64,000 nucleotides of DNA from Fictibacillus halophilus (GTDB lineage Bacteria > Bacillota > Bacilli > Bacillales > Fictibacillaceae), in the NCBI RefSeq assembly GCF_016401385.1, contig NZ_JAEACF010000001.1:2046001-2110000 (forward strand), given 5' to 3'. The notes beneath the pieces are model-generated. The model was not told where the DNA came from. It ran no database searches and was given only the letters and a program-made list of their open reading frames with translations. A program made the translations under genes and the position numbers. Shown here one piece after another: positions 37,406 to 46,830 of the stretch. Numbering within the stretch: the stretch's first letter is position 1; the number at the start of each line of letters is the position of its first letter.

Positions 37406-37882
37406 TTACTTCACTTCTAGGATAACAACGCTGATTTCGCCACCAGGTGTTTGAACAGAAACTTTATCTCCAGGCTTTTTACCTAGAAGGCTTTTAGCCA
37501 TTGGAGAGTCGTTAGAGATTTTACCTTCGAATGGGTCAGCTTCTGCACTACCTACGATGATATATGTTTCTTCGTCACCATCTGGAAGCTCTTTAAACTT
37601 AACTGTTTTTCCGATGGAAACGTTATCAGATTGGTCTTTATTATCTTCAATAATAACCGAATCACGAATCATTTTTTCTAATTGAACGATACGAGCCTCT
37701 ACGAATGCCTGCTCGTCCTTTGCTGCATCATACTCAGAGTTCTCAGAAAGATCACCAAAACTACGAGCTACTTTAATTCGTTCAACAACTTCTTTTCTTC
37801 GTTCTGTTTTTAAAAACTCTAGTTCGTTTTCTAGCTTCTGTTTACCCTCTAAGGTCATATAGTGTTTTTTCTCGTCTGCCAT
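37406..37882 (-). CDS. greA: Transcript cleavage factor GreA
   Basis: 158 residues. The N-terminal coiled coil (about 10-75, with the acidic tip region [15 protein letters not shown]) enters the RNA polymerase secondary channel to stimulate cleavage of backtracked RNA. A C-terminal FKBP-like domain ends [21 protein letters not shown] precedes the ATG, and a strong terminator follows. Confidence 0.96.
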   Translation of the reverse strand: MADEKKHYMTLEGKQKLENELEFLKTERRKEVVERIKVARSFGDLSENSEYDAAKDEQAFVEARIVQLEKMIRDSVIIEDNKDQSDNVSIGKTVKFKELPDGDEETYIIVGSAEADPFEGKISNDSPMAKSLLGKKPGDKVSVQTPGGEISVVILEVK

Positions 37883-38010
37883 TGTTTTTTCACTCCTTAA
37901 ATAATCAGTACCCTTGTTACGTTATATGATAATTCGGCTAGGGTATGTATAAAAAATGGGTCAATAGTTGATTGCCAAATGGCTTAAAGCTGAAATTTGT
38001 CCGTGTATAC

Positions 38011-38041
38011 CGAAAAAATGAGGATGATCTTCCTCATTTTT
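38011..38041. terminator. udk terminator overlapping its stop codon
   Basis: Stem AAAATGAGGA with TTCCTCATTTT and a 4-5 nt loop, A-run on the left and T-run on the right. The udk TGA lies within the right arm. Confidence 0.85.
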
Positions 38042-38675
38042 TCAATAATGCTTTGTCTTCCAATATCGTCTTAATTTTTGTTACCATTAAGTCGATCGCA
38101 ACAAGATTCTGGCCGCCTTCTGGAATAATGATATCTGCATATCGTTTCGTTGGTTCTATGAATTGATTATGCATCGGCCGTACTACTGATGTATATTGAT
38201 CGATTACAGATTCAAGTGTTCTTCCACGGTCTCGAATATCTCGAACCATTCTTCTAATAATACGTACATCTGCATCTGTGTCTACAAACAGCTTAATGTC
38301 CATCAAATCACGTAGTCGTTCGTCTTCAAGGATCAAAATACCTTCCAGTATAATGACATCTTTAGCATCAACTGGGATAATTTTATCACTTCTTGTATGT
38401 GCTGTATAGTCGTACACTGGTTTTTCGATGGAATCGTATTTTAGAAGTGAAGATATATGCTGGATTAACAAATCATTATCGAAAGCAAGAGGATGATCAT
38501 AATTCGTGTCCAATCTTTCTTCCATCGATTTTTCTGATTGATCTCTATAATACGCATCTTGCTCTATGATTAAGATGGATTGGTTAGCAAACTGCCTGTA
38601 AATTTCTTTTGCTACCGTCGTTTTACCTGATCCAGATCCACCTGCAACCCCAATTACTATTGGTTTTTGTGCCAT
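38034..38675 (-). CDS. udk: Uridine kinase
   Basis: 213 residues. It phosphorylates uridine and cytidine in nucleoside salvage. The Walker A motif [13 protein letters not shown] is near residue 12, and the DHPLAFD and YDYTAHTR substrate segments follow. ATG 38675 has GGAGGAG upstream; the open frame extends eight codons further without a ribosome site. It directly follows trmR (30 nt). Confidence 0.95.
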   Translation of the reverse strand: MAQKPIVIGVAGGSGSGKTTVAKEIYRQFANQSILIIEQDAYYRDQSEKSMEERLDTNYDHPLAFDNDLLIQHISSLLKYDSIEKPVYDYTAHTRSDKIIPVDAKDVIILEGILILEDERLRDLMDIKLFVDTDADVRIIRRMVRDIRDRGRTLESVIDQYTSVVRPMHNQFIEPTKRYADIIIPEGGQNLVAIDLMVTKIKTILEDKALLKK

Positions 38676-38705
38676 TTTGATTACTCCTCCAAACTGCATG
38701 TCCCA

Positions 38706-39350
38706 TTAAGAATTTCTAATACTCACCATCATTCCATCCCCAACCGGCAAGATTGAAGACTGATAGTCAGGATGCTGCATCATGTATTCGTTAAAACTTC
38801 TAATTTTTTTTACTAGAGAACGAAGTCTTCTACTCTCTAAGCCGCTTTCATCAGCGACATACCCTCTAAAGAGAACATTATCTGTGACGATGATGCCATC
38901 AGGTGACAGCATGGAGGAATAATGATCAAAAAAGTTTTGATATTGTCCTTTTGCTGCATCTATAAAAATAAAGTCATATGGGGCATAGTTTTCTACTTGG
39001 CTCTGCAATTCATTCGCATCTCCAAATAACAAAGTAATTCTGCTCTCTAGATGAAACGAACTAACATTATCTTTTGCTATATTGTACCGTTCTTCATCTC
39101 TTTCAATACTAATAATTTCAGCATCTTCACATGCAAGAGCCATTCGGATGGCGGAATATCCAATCGCTGTTCCTACTTCTAATATACGTTTCGGTTTTTT
39201 CAATCTAACGTAGGACAAAAGCGTCTCCATCCCTGTTAGATCCATGATCGGCACATTATGCTCTTTCGCGTATTGCTCCATTTTTAGTACTTGTTCAGAG
39301 CGCGTTGGAATAATTTTTTCAATATATTGGTTCAATTCTTTTGAGACCAA
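38706..39350 (-). CDS. trmR: tRNA 5-hydroxyuridine methyltransferase TrmR (YrrM)
   Basis: 214-residue O-methyltransferase of the COMT-like family. It has SAM motif ILEVGTAIGYSAIRMA near residue 65, FIFIDAAKGQYQNFF near 128 and DNVLFRG near 158. YrrM of B. subtilis methylates ho5U34 to mo5U34 in tRNA. It starts at TTG 39350 after GGAGG. The hydroxylase genes trhP1/trhP2 (yrrN/yrrO) that separate yrrM from udk in B. subtilis are missing here. Confidence 0.9.
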   Translation of the reverse strand: MVSKELNQYIEKIIPTRSEQVLKMEQYAKEHNVPIMDLTGMETLLSYVRLKKPKRILEVGTAIGYSAIRMALACEDAEIISIERDEERYNIAKDNVSSFHLESRITLLFGDANELQSQVENYAPYDFIFIDAAKGQYQNFFDHYSSMLSPDGIIVTDNVLFRGYVADESGLESRRLRSLVKKIRSFNEYMMQHPDYQSSILPVGDGMMVSIRNS

Positions 39351-39498
39351 AGTAACACGCCTCCTTCACACTAACCGGTATATTGTAACATAATCTTTAT
39401 TTGAAGGCGAGAGTCCTATTTCGTTACGGCTGTTTTCTATGAAATGACAGATTGCTTCACTCTTCAAATAGATTTATTAACATGTTGATTGTACAGCA

Positions 39499-39528
39499 TA
39501 AAAAAAGAGAATACCTACTAGTATCCTC
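39499..39528 (-). terminator. mltG terminator
   Basis: Eight-bp stem with one G-U (minus GAGGATAC / GTATTCTC), 6-nt loop, then a run of Ts. Confidence 0.75.
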
Positions 39529-39538
39529 AGAAACATGC

Positions 39539-40675
39539 TTAATTATTGTCTTTTTCTTGCCAAACCTTCCATTCATCTCTGTATTTTTTATATACAGCGT
39601 TATGTTCGCTTAGTGTTTTGGTGTAGATGACTTCACCGTTTGGTCTTGCATAAAAGAACAATTCCTCCATCTTCACTGGTTGCAGTGCAGCTTCAATCGC
39701 TTTTTCGCCTGGTGAAGTGATAGGTCCGATCGGAATACCTTTATAAAGGTACGTATTATACTTTGAATCATACTTAAGATGTTCGTATAAGACTTGAACA
39801 TCGAAATTCTTTCTAGCATATTTAACCGTTGGATCAGAATCCAATTTCATATCCTTACTTAAGCGATTATAAAAAACACCGGCAATCTTTTTTCGGTCCT
39901 CTTCGCGCTGAGATTCTTCTTCTATAAGAGAAGACAACGTAATGATCTGAAAAAGTGAATAACCGCTATTCTCTATATCTTTTTCATGTTTAGTCAGGAC
40001 AACAGAAGATTGCTCGATCATCTTGTCGATCACATCTGTTAATTCTGGTTTCTTCACATCAAAATCATAAGTGGCAGGGAACAAAAATCCTTCGAGTGGA
40101 TAGTACAGCCCAGCTTTCATGATGTCATCGGGTAAGATTGGATACTTGTCTTGAAGCTGTTTCAAATAAGATTTATCAGTCATTTTTTTGATAATATCTG
40201 CTTCGGTATAACCCGTTTTCTGACTGATTAATTTTGCGATCTGCGGGACATTATATCCTTCAGGAATTGTTAAAGTTAGCGCTGGCTTTTTAAACATCTT
40301 TCCGTCTTTAAGAGCTGAAATAATTTCAGAAAGGTTCATGGAAGGAGTTAATTCGTAAATGCCCGCTTGAAAGTTACCTTCTCCTTTAACTCGTGTATAG
40401 AGTCTGAAGAAATCACCATTGTTGATCAACCCTTTATCCTCAAGCTCTTGTCCTATTTTTGAAGAAGAAGAACCAATTGGAATTTCCACCGTAATTTTTT
40501 CATTATTAGTTGAGTCGATCGGCTCAATATTTTTATTGTAATAATAATAAGCACCTATGGCCGCAGCAATGATTAAAGCAACAATTAGAAACAAAATAGA
40601 TAGAACAATCGTTTTGGTACGTTTTTTACTTTTATTTTCATTTATGTAATTCCCAGATGACTGGAGATGTAACAT
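39539..40675 (-). CDS. mltG: Endolytic murein transglycosylase MltG (YceG-like)
   Basis: 378 residues with one N-terminal membrane anchor (about 22-45), a LysM-like region (EIPIGSSSSKIGQELEDKGL) and a YceG catalytic domain. The glutamate is in ITLSSLIEEESQREEDR near residue 250. It cleaves nascent glycan strands to set chain ends. GGGGG precedes the ATG. A terminator lies between it and yrzB, so it has its own promoter. Confidence 0.93.
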   Translation of the reverse strand: MLHLQSSGNYINENKSKKRTKTIVLSILFLIVALIIAAAIGAYYYYNKNIEPIDSTNNEKITVEIPIGSSSSKIGQELEDKGLINNGDFFRLYTRVKGEGNFQAGIYELTPSMNLSEIISALKDGKMFKKPALTLTIPEGYNVPQIAKLISQKTGYTEADIIKKMTDKSYLKQLQDKYPILPDDIMKAGLYYPLEGFLFPATYDFDVKKPELTDVIDKMIEQSSVVLTKHEKDIENSGYSLFQIITLSSLIEEESQREEDRKKIAGVFYNRLSKDMKLDSDPTVKYARKNFDVQVLYEHLKYDSKYNTYLYKGIPIGPITSPGEKAIEAALQPVKMEELFFYARPNGEVIYTKTLSEHNAVYKKYRDEWKVWQEKDNN

Positions 40676-40751
40676 GTTATGTCCCCCTTCCCACCTGTTT
40701 AATTATACGTTTACTAGCAGAAATTGTCGAGATTAGCCGTAAAATGGAATA

Positions 40752-40795
40752 AAAAAAGGAAGTTGGTTTTAAAAAACCAACTTCCTTTTCTTTTC
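40752..40795. terminator. yrzB terminator
   Basis: Seventeen-bp stem AAAAGGAAGTTGGTTTT with its exact complement (40754-40770, 40773-40789), flanked by A- and T-runs. Confidence 0.93.
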
Positions 40796-40796
40796 A

Positions 40797-41096
40797 TCAA
40801 TTTTCAGTTTCGTACTCATCATCTTGAAATGTGTTTAGCATTTCTTCGATCATGTCCCATTCTTCGTCTGACTCAAGTGGGAATAGAGCAAGATCGTCTT
40901 CTTCTCCATTTTCTTCATAACGGAAAGGGAAAACTTCAACTTCATCCGTATCATCATCTTCTGAATCAGCTACAGGAATAGTTACCATGTATGATTTTCC
41001 AGTTTGGTCTACATCAAATTTAAATAAAACTTCAAATAAATTTTCGTCACCGTTCTCGTCTGGAATAACGATGCGTTCGCGTTCTTCTTTTGCCAT
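40797..41096 (-). CDS. yrzB: DUF1292 protein YrzB
   Basis: 99 acidic residues. It has the DUF1292 pattern (IVIPDENGDENLFEVLFKFD ... FPFRYEE ... ESDEEWDMIEEMLNTF). Function is unknown. It is last in the alaS-yrzL-ruvX-yrzB cluster, where it is conserved in bacilli. GAGGTGAG precedes the ATG. Confidence 0.93.
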   Translation of the reverse strand: MAKEERERIVIPDENGDENLFEVLFKFDVDQTGKSYMVTIPVADSEDDDTDEVEVFPFRYEENGEEDDLALFPLESDEEWDMIEEMLNTFQDDEYETEN

Positions 41097-41118
41097 AATT
41101 GGCTCACCTCTACTTTTC

Positions 41119-41538
41119 TTATTGTTGGCTGTCCAAGTAACCTTGAAGGATGATCGAAGCTGCCAGCTTATCGATCACCTGTTTTCGCTTCTTTCGGCTC
41201 ACGTCAGCTGAAATCAACGTTCTTTCAGCTGCCATGGTGGTCAGCCTCTCATCCCATAGGATAACCGAAAGACCTGTCAGACTTTCAATATCTTTTGCAA
41301 AGTTTTGACAAGCTTCTCCGCTGGGACCAATCGTACCATTCATGTTCTTTGGAAGACCTACTACGATTTTGCTGATATCATGTAACTGAATCAACTCTTG
41401 GATCCTTGCATAGTCTTCTTTTGGCTTATTAGGACGGCGTCGTATCGTTTCGACTCCTTGTGCTGTCCAACCCAGTGCATCTGAGACGGCAACACCAATC
41501 GTCTTCGTTCCAACATCCAGTCCGAGTGTTTTTGTCAA
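41119..41538 (-). CDS. ruvX: RuvX/YqgF RNase H-fold nuclease
   Basis: 139 residues. RuvX is a putative Holliday-junction resolvase also implicated in pre-16S rRNA 5' processing. Family motifs are [16 protein letters not shown] (catalytic Asp about residue 7), [13 protein letters not shown] and [12 protein letters not shown]. It starts at TTG 41538 after GGAAG. It is packed two bases from yrzL. Confidence 0.94.
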   Translation of the reverse strand: MTKTLGLDVGTKTIGVAVSDALGWTAQGVETIRRRPNKPKEDYARIQELIQLHDISKIVVGLPKNMNGTIGPSGEACQNFAKDIESLTGLSVILWDERLTTMAAERTLISADVSRKKRKQVIDKLAASIILQGYLDSQQ

Positions 41539-41539
41539 A

Positions 41540-41815
41540 TTAACGACTTCCTTCTTTTTGAGTGGATAAATATGATTTTACAAGCTCTTCAATAAGCTCA
41601 TCTCGCTCCAGTTTTCTAATCATGCTTCTCGCATCATTGTGACGAGGTATATAAGCCGGATCTCCTGAGAGCAAATAACCTACAATCTGATTGATCGGAT
41701 TGTATCCTTTATCCTGCAGGGCGTCATAAACAGAAAACAGAACAGTTTCAACATTCGTCTTATAAGCATCATCTTCGTTGAAGTTAAACTTCATCGTTTT
41801 GTCCATTGAACTCAC
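41540..41815 (-). CDS. yrzL: IreB family protein YrzL (DUF965)
   Basis: 91 residues, matching IreB, a small phosphoprotein target of the PASTA kinase in enterococci. Diagnostic segments are [25 protein letters not shown] and, after it, [17 protein letters not shown], each quoted in part. GTG 41815 lies 7-8 nt after GAGGTG and is preferred to the ATG three codons later. Confidence 0.93.
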   Translation of the reverse strand: MSSMDKTMKFNFNEDDAYKTNVETVLFSVYDALQDKGYNPINQIVGYLLSGDPAYIPRHNDARSMIRKLERDELIEELVKSYLSTQKEGSR

Positions 41816-41893
41816 TGGCGAACACCTCTTTCTGAAGATCTCCCTTAAGGGACAAATTAGTTCTTGTATCTATTGTACATGAAAGATGAAAGC

Positions 41894-44530
41894 TTAGGAA
41901 ACGGTTTTGATCATTTCAACTGCAGAATCTATTCCTTCTTGCAGCTTTTCGGGATCTTTTCCACCAGCTTGTGCCATATCTGGACGGCCTCCACCGCCTC
42001 CGCCGCAACGAACAGCCACTTCTTTTACTAGGTTACCCGCATGATAGCCTTTTGTCACTAAATCTTTTGTTACTCCGGCTACGATATTTACTTTACCACC
42101 GTTTTCAGCACCAAGAATAACTACTCCGCTTTGAAGTTTATTTTTTAAATCATCCACGATTGAACGCAATCCGTTCATATCCATGCCGCTCACTTTTTTA
42201 GCGATCACAGAAACACCGTTGATTGTTTGAACTTCATCAACAAGGCTGCCTGCTTCCATATTTCCGATCTTAGCCGCAAGAGATTCTTTCTCTTTTTGCA
42301 ACTCACGAATTTGTTCGTTTAATGCATCAATTCGCTGTGGCACGTCCTTAAGATTTGTTTTTAGCTTAGCTGCCGTGTCTTTTAAAAGCTGTACTTGACC
42401 GTTCATCAGGCGATACGCGTTCTCACCCGTAACAGCTTCGATTCTGCGTGTTCCAGCACCGATACCTGATTCTGATACGATCTTAAACAAGCCGATCTCA
42501 GATGTGTTATTTACATGACACCCACCGCAAAGCTCAAGACTGTAGTCTCCTACTTTTACAACGCGTACTGTTTCACCGTACTTCTCTCCGAACAGTGCCA
42601 TTGCTCCCATCGCTTTTGCTTCGTTAATGTTTTTAACCATCTTTTCGACAGGAATGTTGCCCCATACTTTTTCGTTTACGATCTCTTCGATCTTCTCAAG
42701 CTCTTCAGCTGAGATGCTTCCGAAGTGTGTGAAGTCAAAACGCAAACGACCTTCTTGTACAAGAGATCCTGCCTGATTGACGTGCGTTCCAAGCACATCT
42801 TTTAATGCTTGGTGTAGAAGGTGAGTAGCTGTATGGTTCTTCACTACTTTTGCACGAATTTCAGGGTCAACCTCAACAGAAACTTCCATATTGTTTTCGA
42901 GAACACCTTTTTCAACAACTACGGTATGAAGGTTTTGTCCGTTAGGTGCTTTTTGAACATCTTTTACTTTAAGTAAAAGCTCTTTACCTGTTATCGTTCC
43001 TTGGTCCGCGATCTGACCACCGCTTTCAGCGTAAAATGGTGTCACATCTAGAATGACCTGTGCTTCTTCTTCTGAAGCGACCATCGCCACTCGTTCACCG
43101 TTTTGTAGTACTTCTAAAATTTCCGCTTCTCCTGTTAAGTGGTCATAACCAGAGAACTCACTTTTCACGGTAATATCAGAAAGAACTCCACCTTGAACTT
43201 GCATGCTGTCTACTTCTTGTCTTGCCGCACGTGCACGTTCACGTTGAGCCTTCATCTCGTTTTCAAAGCCTTCTAAATCTACATCCATTCCGTTTTCAGC
43301 TGCATATTCTTGAGTGAGCTCAAATGGGAAACCAAACGTATCGTAGAGCTTGAATGCGTCTTTTCCGGAAATAACGTTTCTTCCTTCTTCTTTTTCTTTT
43401 GCCATCACATCTTCTAAGATGGCAAGACCTTCGTTGATCGTTTCATGGAATCGCTCTTCTTCAGTCTTGATAACTTTTTGAATGAACGGAACTTTTTCTT
43501 TTACTTCTGGGTAGAAGTCAACCATGATGTCTGCAACAGTTGGTACTAGTTCATACATGAAAGGCTTGTTGATGTTGATCTTTTTCGCAAAACGAATCGC
43601 TCTTCTGATCAAACGTCGAAGAATATATCCTCTTCCTTCATTTGATGGTAGAGCACTGTCACCAATCGCAAAACTTACCGTACGAACATGGTCAGCGATT
43701 ACTTTAAACGCAGTGTCTGTCTCTGTGCTTAAGCCATAAGACGTGTCAGAAAGCTTTTCTGTTGCTTTGATGATTGGCATGAATAGATCTGTTTCAAAGT
43801 TCGTCTTTGTGTCTTGGATTACACAAACCATTCTCTCGAGTCCCATACCTGTATCGATGTTCTTCTTAGGAAGTGGTGTATATGTGCCATCCGGATTATG
43901 GTTGAACTGAGAGAACACAAGGTTCCATACTTCAAGATATCTATCGTTCTCTCCACCGGGATATAGTTCAGGGTCAGATAGATCGCTGCCGAAAGCTTCA
44001 CCGCGGTCATAGAAGATCTCTGTGTTAGGCCCGCTCGGTCCCTCACCGATATCCCAGAAGTTTCCTTCCAATCGAATGATACGCTCTTCAGGTAATCCTA
44101 TTTGTTTTGTCCAAATATCAAACGCCTCATCGTCTTCCGGGTGGATCGTCACAGAAAGTTTTTCAGGATCAAAGCCGATCCATTTTTCACTCGTTAAGAA
44201 TTCCCATGCCCAAAGAATAGCTTCCACTTTAAAGTAATCACCGATCGAAAAGTTTCCTAGCATCTCGAAGAACGTGTGGTGCCTAGTTGTAATACCAACA
44301 TTCTCGATATCGTTCGTACGGATCGATTTTTGTGCATTTGTGATACGAGGGTTCTCAGGAATCACGCGGCCGTCAAAGTATTTTTTAAGTGTTGCGACAC
44401 CACTGTTGATCCATAAAAGAGTAGGATCTTCATGCGGAACTAAGGAAGCGCTAGGTTCTACACCATGGCCTTTTTCTTGGAAAAAATCAAGGAACATCTG
44501 TCTAACTTGAGCTGAAGTCAAATTTTTCAT
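41894..44530 (-). CDS. alaS: Alanyl-tRNA synthetase
   Basis: About 878 residues. It has the class II catalytic core ([33 protein letters not shown]) and an editing domain with zinc-site [11 protein letters not shown] and CGGCH. The C-terminal oligomerisation domain ends [20 protein letters not shown] 44530 has GGAG at 10-nt spacing; the ATG three codons earlier is too close. Expression is governed by a T-box more than 300 nt upstream, with a GC-rich repeat in between. Confidence 0.97.
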   Translation of the reverse strand: MKNLTSAQVRQMFLDFFQEKGHGVEPSASLVPHEDPTLLWINSGVATLKKYFDGRVIPENPRITNAQKSIRTNDIENVGITTRHHTFFEMLGNFSIGDYFKVEAILWAWEFLTSEKWIGFDPEKLSVTIHPEDDEAFDIWTKQIGLPEERIIRLEGNFWDIGEGPSGPNTEIFYDRGEAFGSDLSDPELYPGGENDRYLEVWNLVFSQFNHNPDGTYTPLPKKNIDTGMGLERMVCVIQDTKTNFETDLFMPIIKATEKLSDTSYGLSTETDTAFKVIADHVRTVSFAIGDSALPSNEGRGYILRRLIRRAIRFAKKININKPFMYELVPTVADIMVDFYPEVKEKVPFIQKVIKTEEERFHETINEGLAILEDVMAKEKEEGRNVISGKDAFKLYDTFGFPFELTQEYAAENGMDVDLEGFENEMKAQRERARAARQEVDSMQVQGGVLSDITVKSEFSGYDHLTGEAEILEVLQNGERVAMVASEEEAQVILDVTPFYAESGGQIADQGTITGKELLLKVKDVQKAPNGQNLHTVVVEKGVLENNMEVSVEVDPEIRAKVVKNHTATHLLHQALKDVLGTHVNQAGSLVQEGRLRFDFTHFGSISAEELEKIEEIVNEKVWGNIPVEKMVKNINEAKAMGAMALFGEKYGETVRVVKVGDYSLELCGGCHVNNTSEIGLFKIVSESGIGAGTRRIEAVTGENAYRLMNGQVQLLKDTAAKLKTNLKDVPQRIDALNEQIRELQKEKESLAAKIGNMEAGSLVDEVQTINGVSVIAKKVSGMDMNGLRSIVDDLKNKLQSGVVILGAENGGKVNIVAGVTKDLVTKGYHAGNLVKEVAVRCGGGGGGRPDMAQAGGKDPEKLQEGIDSAVEMIKTVS

Positions 44531-44598
44531 CGTTTTCATTCTCCTTTTTTAGATAAATATAAAAGACTGATTTCGTATTCATGTTGCTATTGAAGGTA

Positions 44599-44728
44599 GT
44601 TGATTTCCGCTCCAGGTCGCTCGCTTTCCATGGGGCGTGCGGTGAGCCTCCTGCCGCTTTGCGCCATTAGGAGTCTCCACCTGACCGCTCGTCCCATAGG
44701 AGTCTCGCCACCTTCCGCTGCAATCAAC
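44599..44728. repeat. GC-rich Bacillaceae-type palindromic repeat, copy 1
   Basis: A 130-bp element bounded by GTTGATT ... AATCAAC. Internal sequence includes TTTCCGCTCCAGG, GCGGTGAGCCTCCT and two AGGAGTCTC modules. It is much richer in GC than its flanks. It shares most of its length with 60457-60555 and with the start of 63950-64000. This copy has one extra module of about 30 bp. It lies inside the alaS leader. Confidence 0.88.
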
Positions 44729-44857
44729 TTGCATAAGAAGAGAAAAGATCTAAAGCAACAATCTTTTAGAAAGAGCCTAGTTAAATAATGTAAGTGATTG
44801 AATTGGTAATTAGGTACAAAATCAAACCTAAACCTACAAACTTATGCCAAGTGGCAA

Positions 44858-45112
44858 AATAAAAAACTCCCATCCCTATAAAAAAACAGGGACGAGAGTT
44901 TGAATTCACGCGGTACCACCCTGGTTATATGCTTCAAATAAGCATATCACCTTGATTAAAGCCTTAACGCGGCATAACGGCAGATTTTCCTTCTGCACTC
45001 CAGAGTAGCTTTCTGCTTCGCTTCTTCCTAAAACATCTTTCAGCCGATGGATGTTTTTCTCTTTTGGAAGGACTGAAACGTACTTTTCTCTTTCAGCGAT
45101 TTTTGATCTTCT
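44858..45112 (-). promoter_or_regulatory. T-box riboswitch of alaS
   Basis: The minus strand shows the T-box AGGGTGGTACCGCG (44909-44922), whose TGGT can pair with the ACCA end of tRNA-Ala. The terminator stem is at 44865-44900 with a following T-run. Stem I has AGTA opposite GAAA followed by GCT (45007-45009), an alanine specifier codon. Uncharged tRNA-Ala should stabilise the antiterminator and allow alaS transcription. Confidence 0.92.
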
Positions 45113-45118
45113 AGCGTT

Positions 45119-45148
45119 AGTATACGTTTATTTATTCTTACTTGTCAA
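45119..45148 (-). promoter_or_regulatory. alaS leader promoter
   Basis: TTGACA (45143-45148), 18-bp spacer and TATACT (45119-45124) on the minus strand. The -35 hexamer overlaps the yrrI stop codon. Confidence 0.82.
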
Positions 45149-46218
45149 TCGGATGATGATTGAAGTCGATGTTCCCTGATGTGTATGATAATGACCTTGA
45201 TCACACTAAAAATCGGAACAGCTAAAATCATTCCTGGTACACCAGCCAATTCTCCGCCAAGCAATAATGAAAAAATAATAAAGACTGGATGGATATGCAG
45301 GTTCTTTCCGACAATAAATGGACCAAGGATGTTGCCTTCTATAAACTGCAGAACTAACATGATCCCGACGGTAATCCATACCATCTTCCAAGATATAGTT
45401 AAGGCGATCAACACGACCGGGATCGCCCCTAAGATCGGACCGAAGTATGGAATGATGTCCGTTATGGCGATTACGAGTCCTAATAGTATAGGATAAGGCA
45501 TACCAACAACCCAAAGAGCAATCATGGCCGCAGCTCCTAGTATGGCACCTACAAACAACTGTCCTCTAATGTATCCTCCAAGTGATTGATCGATATCTTT
45601 TATTAAGTGCTTTCCTTCATAACGGTATTTTCTTGGTGTTAGGTACCAAAGTGCTTTTTTCAGCTTTTCAAAATCGTTTAAAAAATAAAACACTAAAAAA
45701 GGTACGACGATGATAACAAAGAAATAGTCTACAATTTTTCTTAATGAAAAGATCGCATTGGTCAATACATCCTGTGCGTTACTTTCCATTTTAACGATAT
45801 AATTTTCTATTTTAGAATGAACCGAATACGGAAGTGCAGATGTTCCACGGTCCACTTGGTACAATAGTGCCTTATAATCCTCAGCAAGTACTGGTACGTT
45901 GACTAACAGCTGCTTCATCTGTACGACGAAATAAGGAAACCCTTTTACTGCCGCAAACCCGAGACCACCAAAGAAAAGGATGTATATACTTAAGATCGCA
46001 ACAAAGCGAGGCAATCCCTTTTCATGGACGTATTCAACGACGGGATGGAGTAGATATGTAATAAGAGCAGCAAGAAAAAAAGGCAGAAAGACCCCTTTTA
46101 TCGCACTCCATAATGGCTCGTAAAGAGGGTAAAGTTTCATTAAAAGAAACAAACATAAAAACAATAATAAAGAAAGGCTCAACCGGTAAACCCACTTCAT
46201 TCGAATGTCTTTTGTCAT
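45145..46218 (-). CDS. yrrI: AI-2E (YdbP/PerM) family transporter YrrI
   Basis: 357 residues with seven or eight membrane helices. Family features are GVFLPFFLAALITYLLHPVV-like N-terminal helices and the C-terminal GPILGAIPVVLIAL ... GNILGPFIVGKNLHIHPVFI. The family includes putative quorum-signal exporters and ion antiporters; the substrate here is not known. The same gene precedes alaS in B. subtilis. Confidence 0.9.
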   Translation of the reverse strand: MTKDIRMKWVYRLSLSLLLFLCLFLLMKLYPLYEPLWSAIKGVFLPFFLAALITYLLHPVVEYVHEKGLPRFVAILSIYILFFGGLGFAAVKGFPYFVVQMKQLLVNVPVLAEDYKALLYQVDRGTSALPYSVHSKIENYIVKMESNAQDVLTNAIFSLRKIVDYFFVIIVVPFLVFYFLNDFEKLKKALWYLTPRKYRYEGKHLIKDIDQSLGGYIRGQLFVGAILGAAAMIALWVVGMPYPILLGLVIAITDIIPYFGPILGAIPVVLIALTISWKMVWITVGIMLVLQFIEGNILGPFIVGKNLHIHPVFIIFSLLLGGELAGVPGMILAVPIFSVIKVIIIHIREHRLQSSSD

Positions 46219-46234
46219 CCTTTCACCCTTTTCT

Positions 46235-46263
46235 TAAAAAACCCCGTCTTTTTTAGACGGGGT
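46235..46263 (-). terminator. Terminator after the 59-aa protein gene
   Basis: Nine-bp stem ACCCCGTCT / AGACGGGGT (46241-46249, 46255-46263) and T-run on the minus strand. Confidence 0.9.
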
Positions 46264-46271
46264 ATGCTATC

Positions 46272-46451
46272 TTAATAAATGGCTTTTGCGACTTTTTTAC
46301 GGATTTTCTTAACACGTCGTGATGTCCAAAGATCACCAATATCTGAAAGATTATAGTTCATCTTAGACATTCTTGACATCCTCTTATTTCTCATCGCATA
46401 TGTTGCCGCTCCAATACCAAGTGCGAAAAGAGAACTCATCGTCCTGCTCAT
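46272..46451 (-). CDS. 59-residue DUF3918/YrzQ-like protein
   Basis: ATG 46451 follows GAGGTG by about 7 nt and encodes 59 residues. It starts MSRTMSSLFALGIGAATYAM, a small hydrophobic helix, followed by a very basic region (RNKRMSRMSKMN) and a C-terminus rich in Lys/Arg (RRVKKIRKKVAKAIY). The N-terminal pattern resembles YrzQ-type proteins found beside yrrI in bacilli. A terminator follows. It may be a membrane-attached basic protein, of unknown function. Confidence 0.75.
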   Translation of the reverse strand: MSRTMSSLFALGIGAATYAMRNKRMSRMSKMNYNLSDIGDLWTSRRVKKIRKKVAKAIY

Positions 46452-46484
46452 GCTATATCACCTCGACATCAGAGATTTGTTTTT

Positions 46485-46682
46485 TTATGAAGTGGTTTCT
46501 CTATAAGTCAGATCTTGATCTTCAAACAAATCATCGAGTGATGTCAAAGAGCCGTCTTCTTCCACCTGATGAAGGGACAGTCTTCCTTTAACAATGGAAA
46601 GCTCAATAAAACAGTTCCAGCAATAATACTGGTTCACCCCGATTTTTCCAATATCTTTTCTACCGCAGTTCGGACATTCCAC
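46485..46682 (-). CDS. Small zinc-ribbon protein
   Basis: 65 residues with two CxxC knuckles, CPNC (residues 3-6) and CWNC (21-24), that should bind one zinc, followed by an acidic tail. It starts at GTG 46682, 9 nt after GGAG. Its position between recD2 and the DUF3918-like gene is typical of bacilli. Its function is unknown. Confidence 0.8.
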   Translation of the reverse strand: MECPNCGRKDIGKIGVNQYYCWNCFIELSIVKGRLSLHQVEEDGSLTSLDDLFEDQDLTYRETTS

Positions 46683-46781
46683 TTGCTCTCTCTCCTTTAA
46701 ATTTACTTTTACAAGGGTGTCCTGAATTTATAGAAAATATACAGATAACAATTCTTGAAGGATCATGACTGTTAGAAAAAC

Positions 46782-46830
46782 AAAAAAGAAATGTCCGACA
46801 AGATGACATCTTACATCTCTCGAACATTTC
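46782..46830 (-). terminator. recD2 terminator
   Basis: Eleven-bp stem with one G-U pair (GAAATGTTCGA / TCGGACATTTC on the minus strand), 21-nt loop and TTTTTTG. Confidence 0.75.

Noticed and set aside
41830..41870. Terminator between alaS and yrzL
   Set aside because: A small CCCTTAAGGG palindrome exists, but no T-run follows; the genes are probably one operon.
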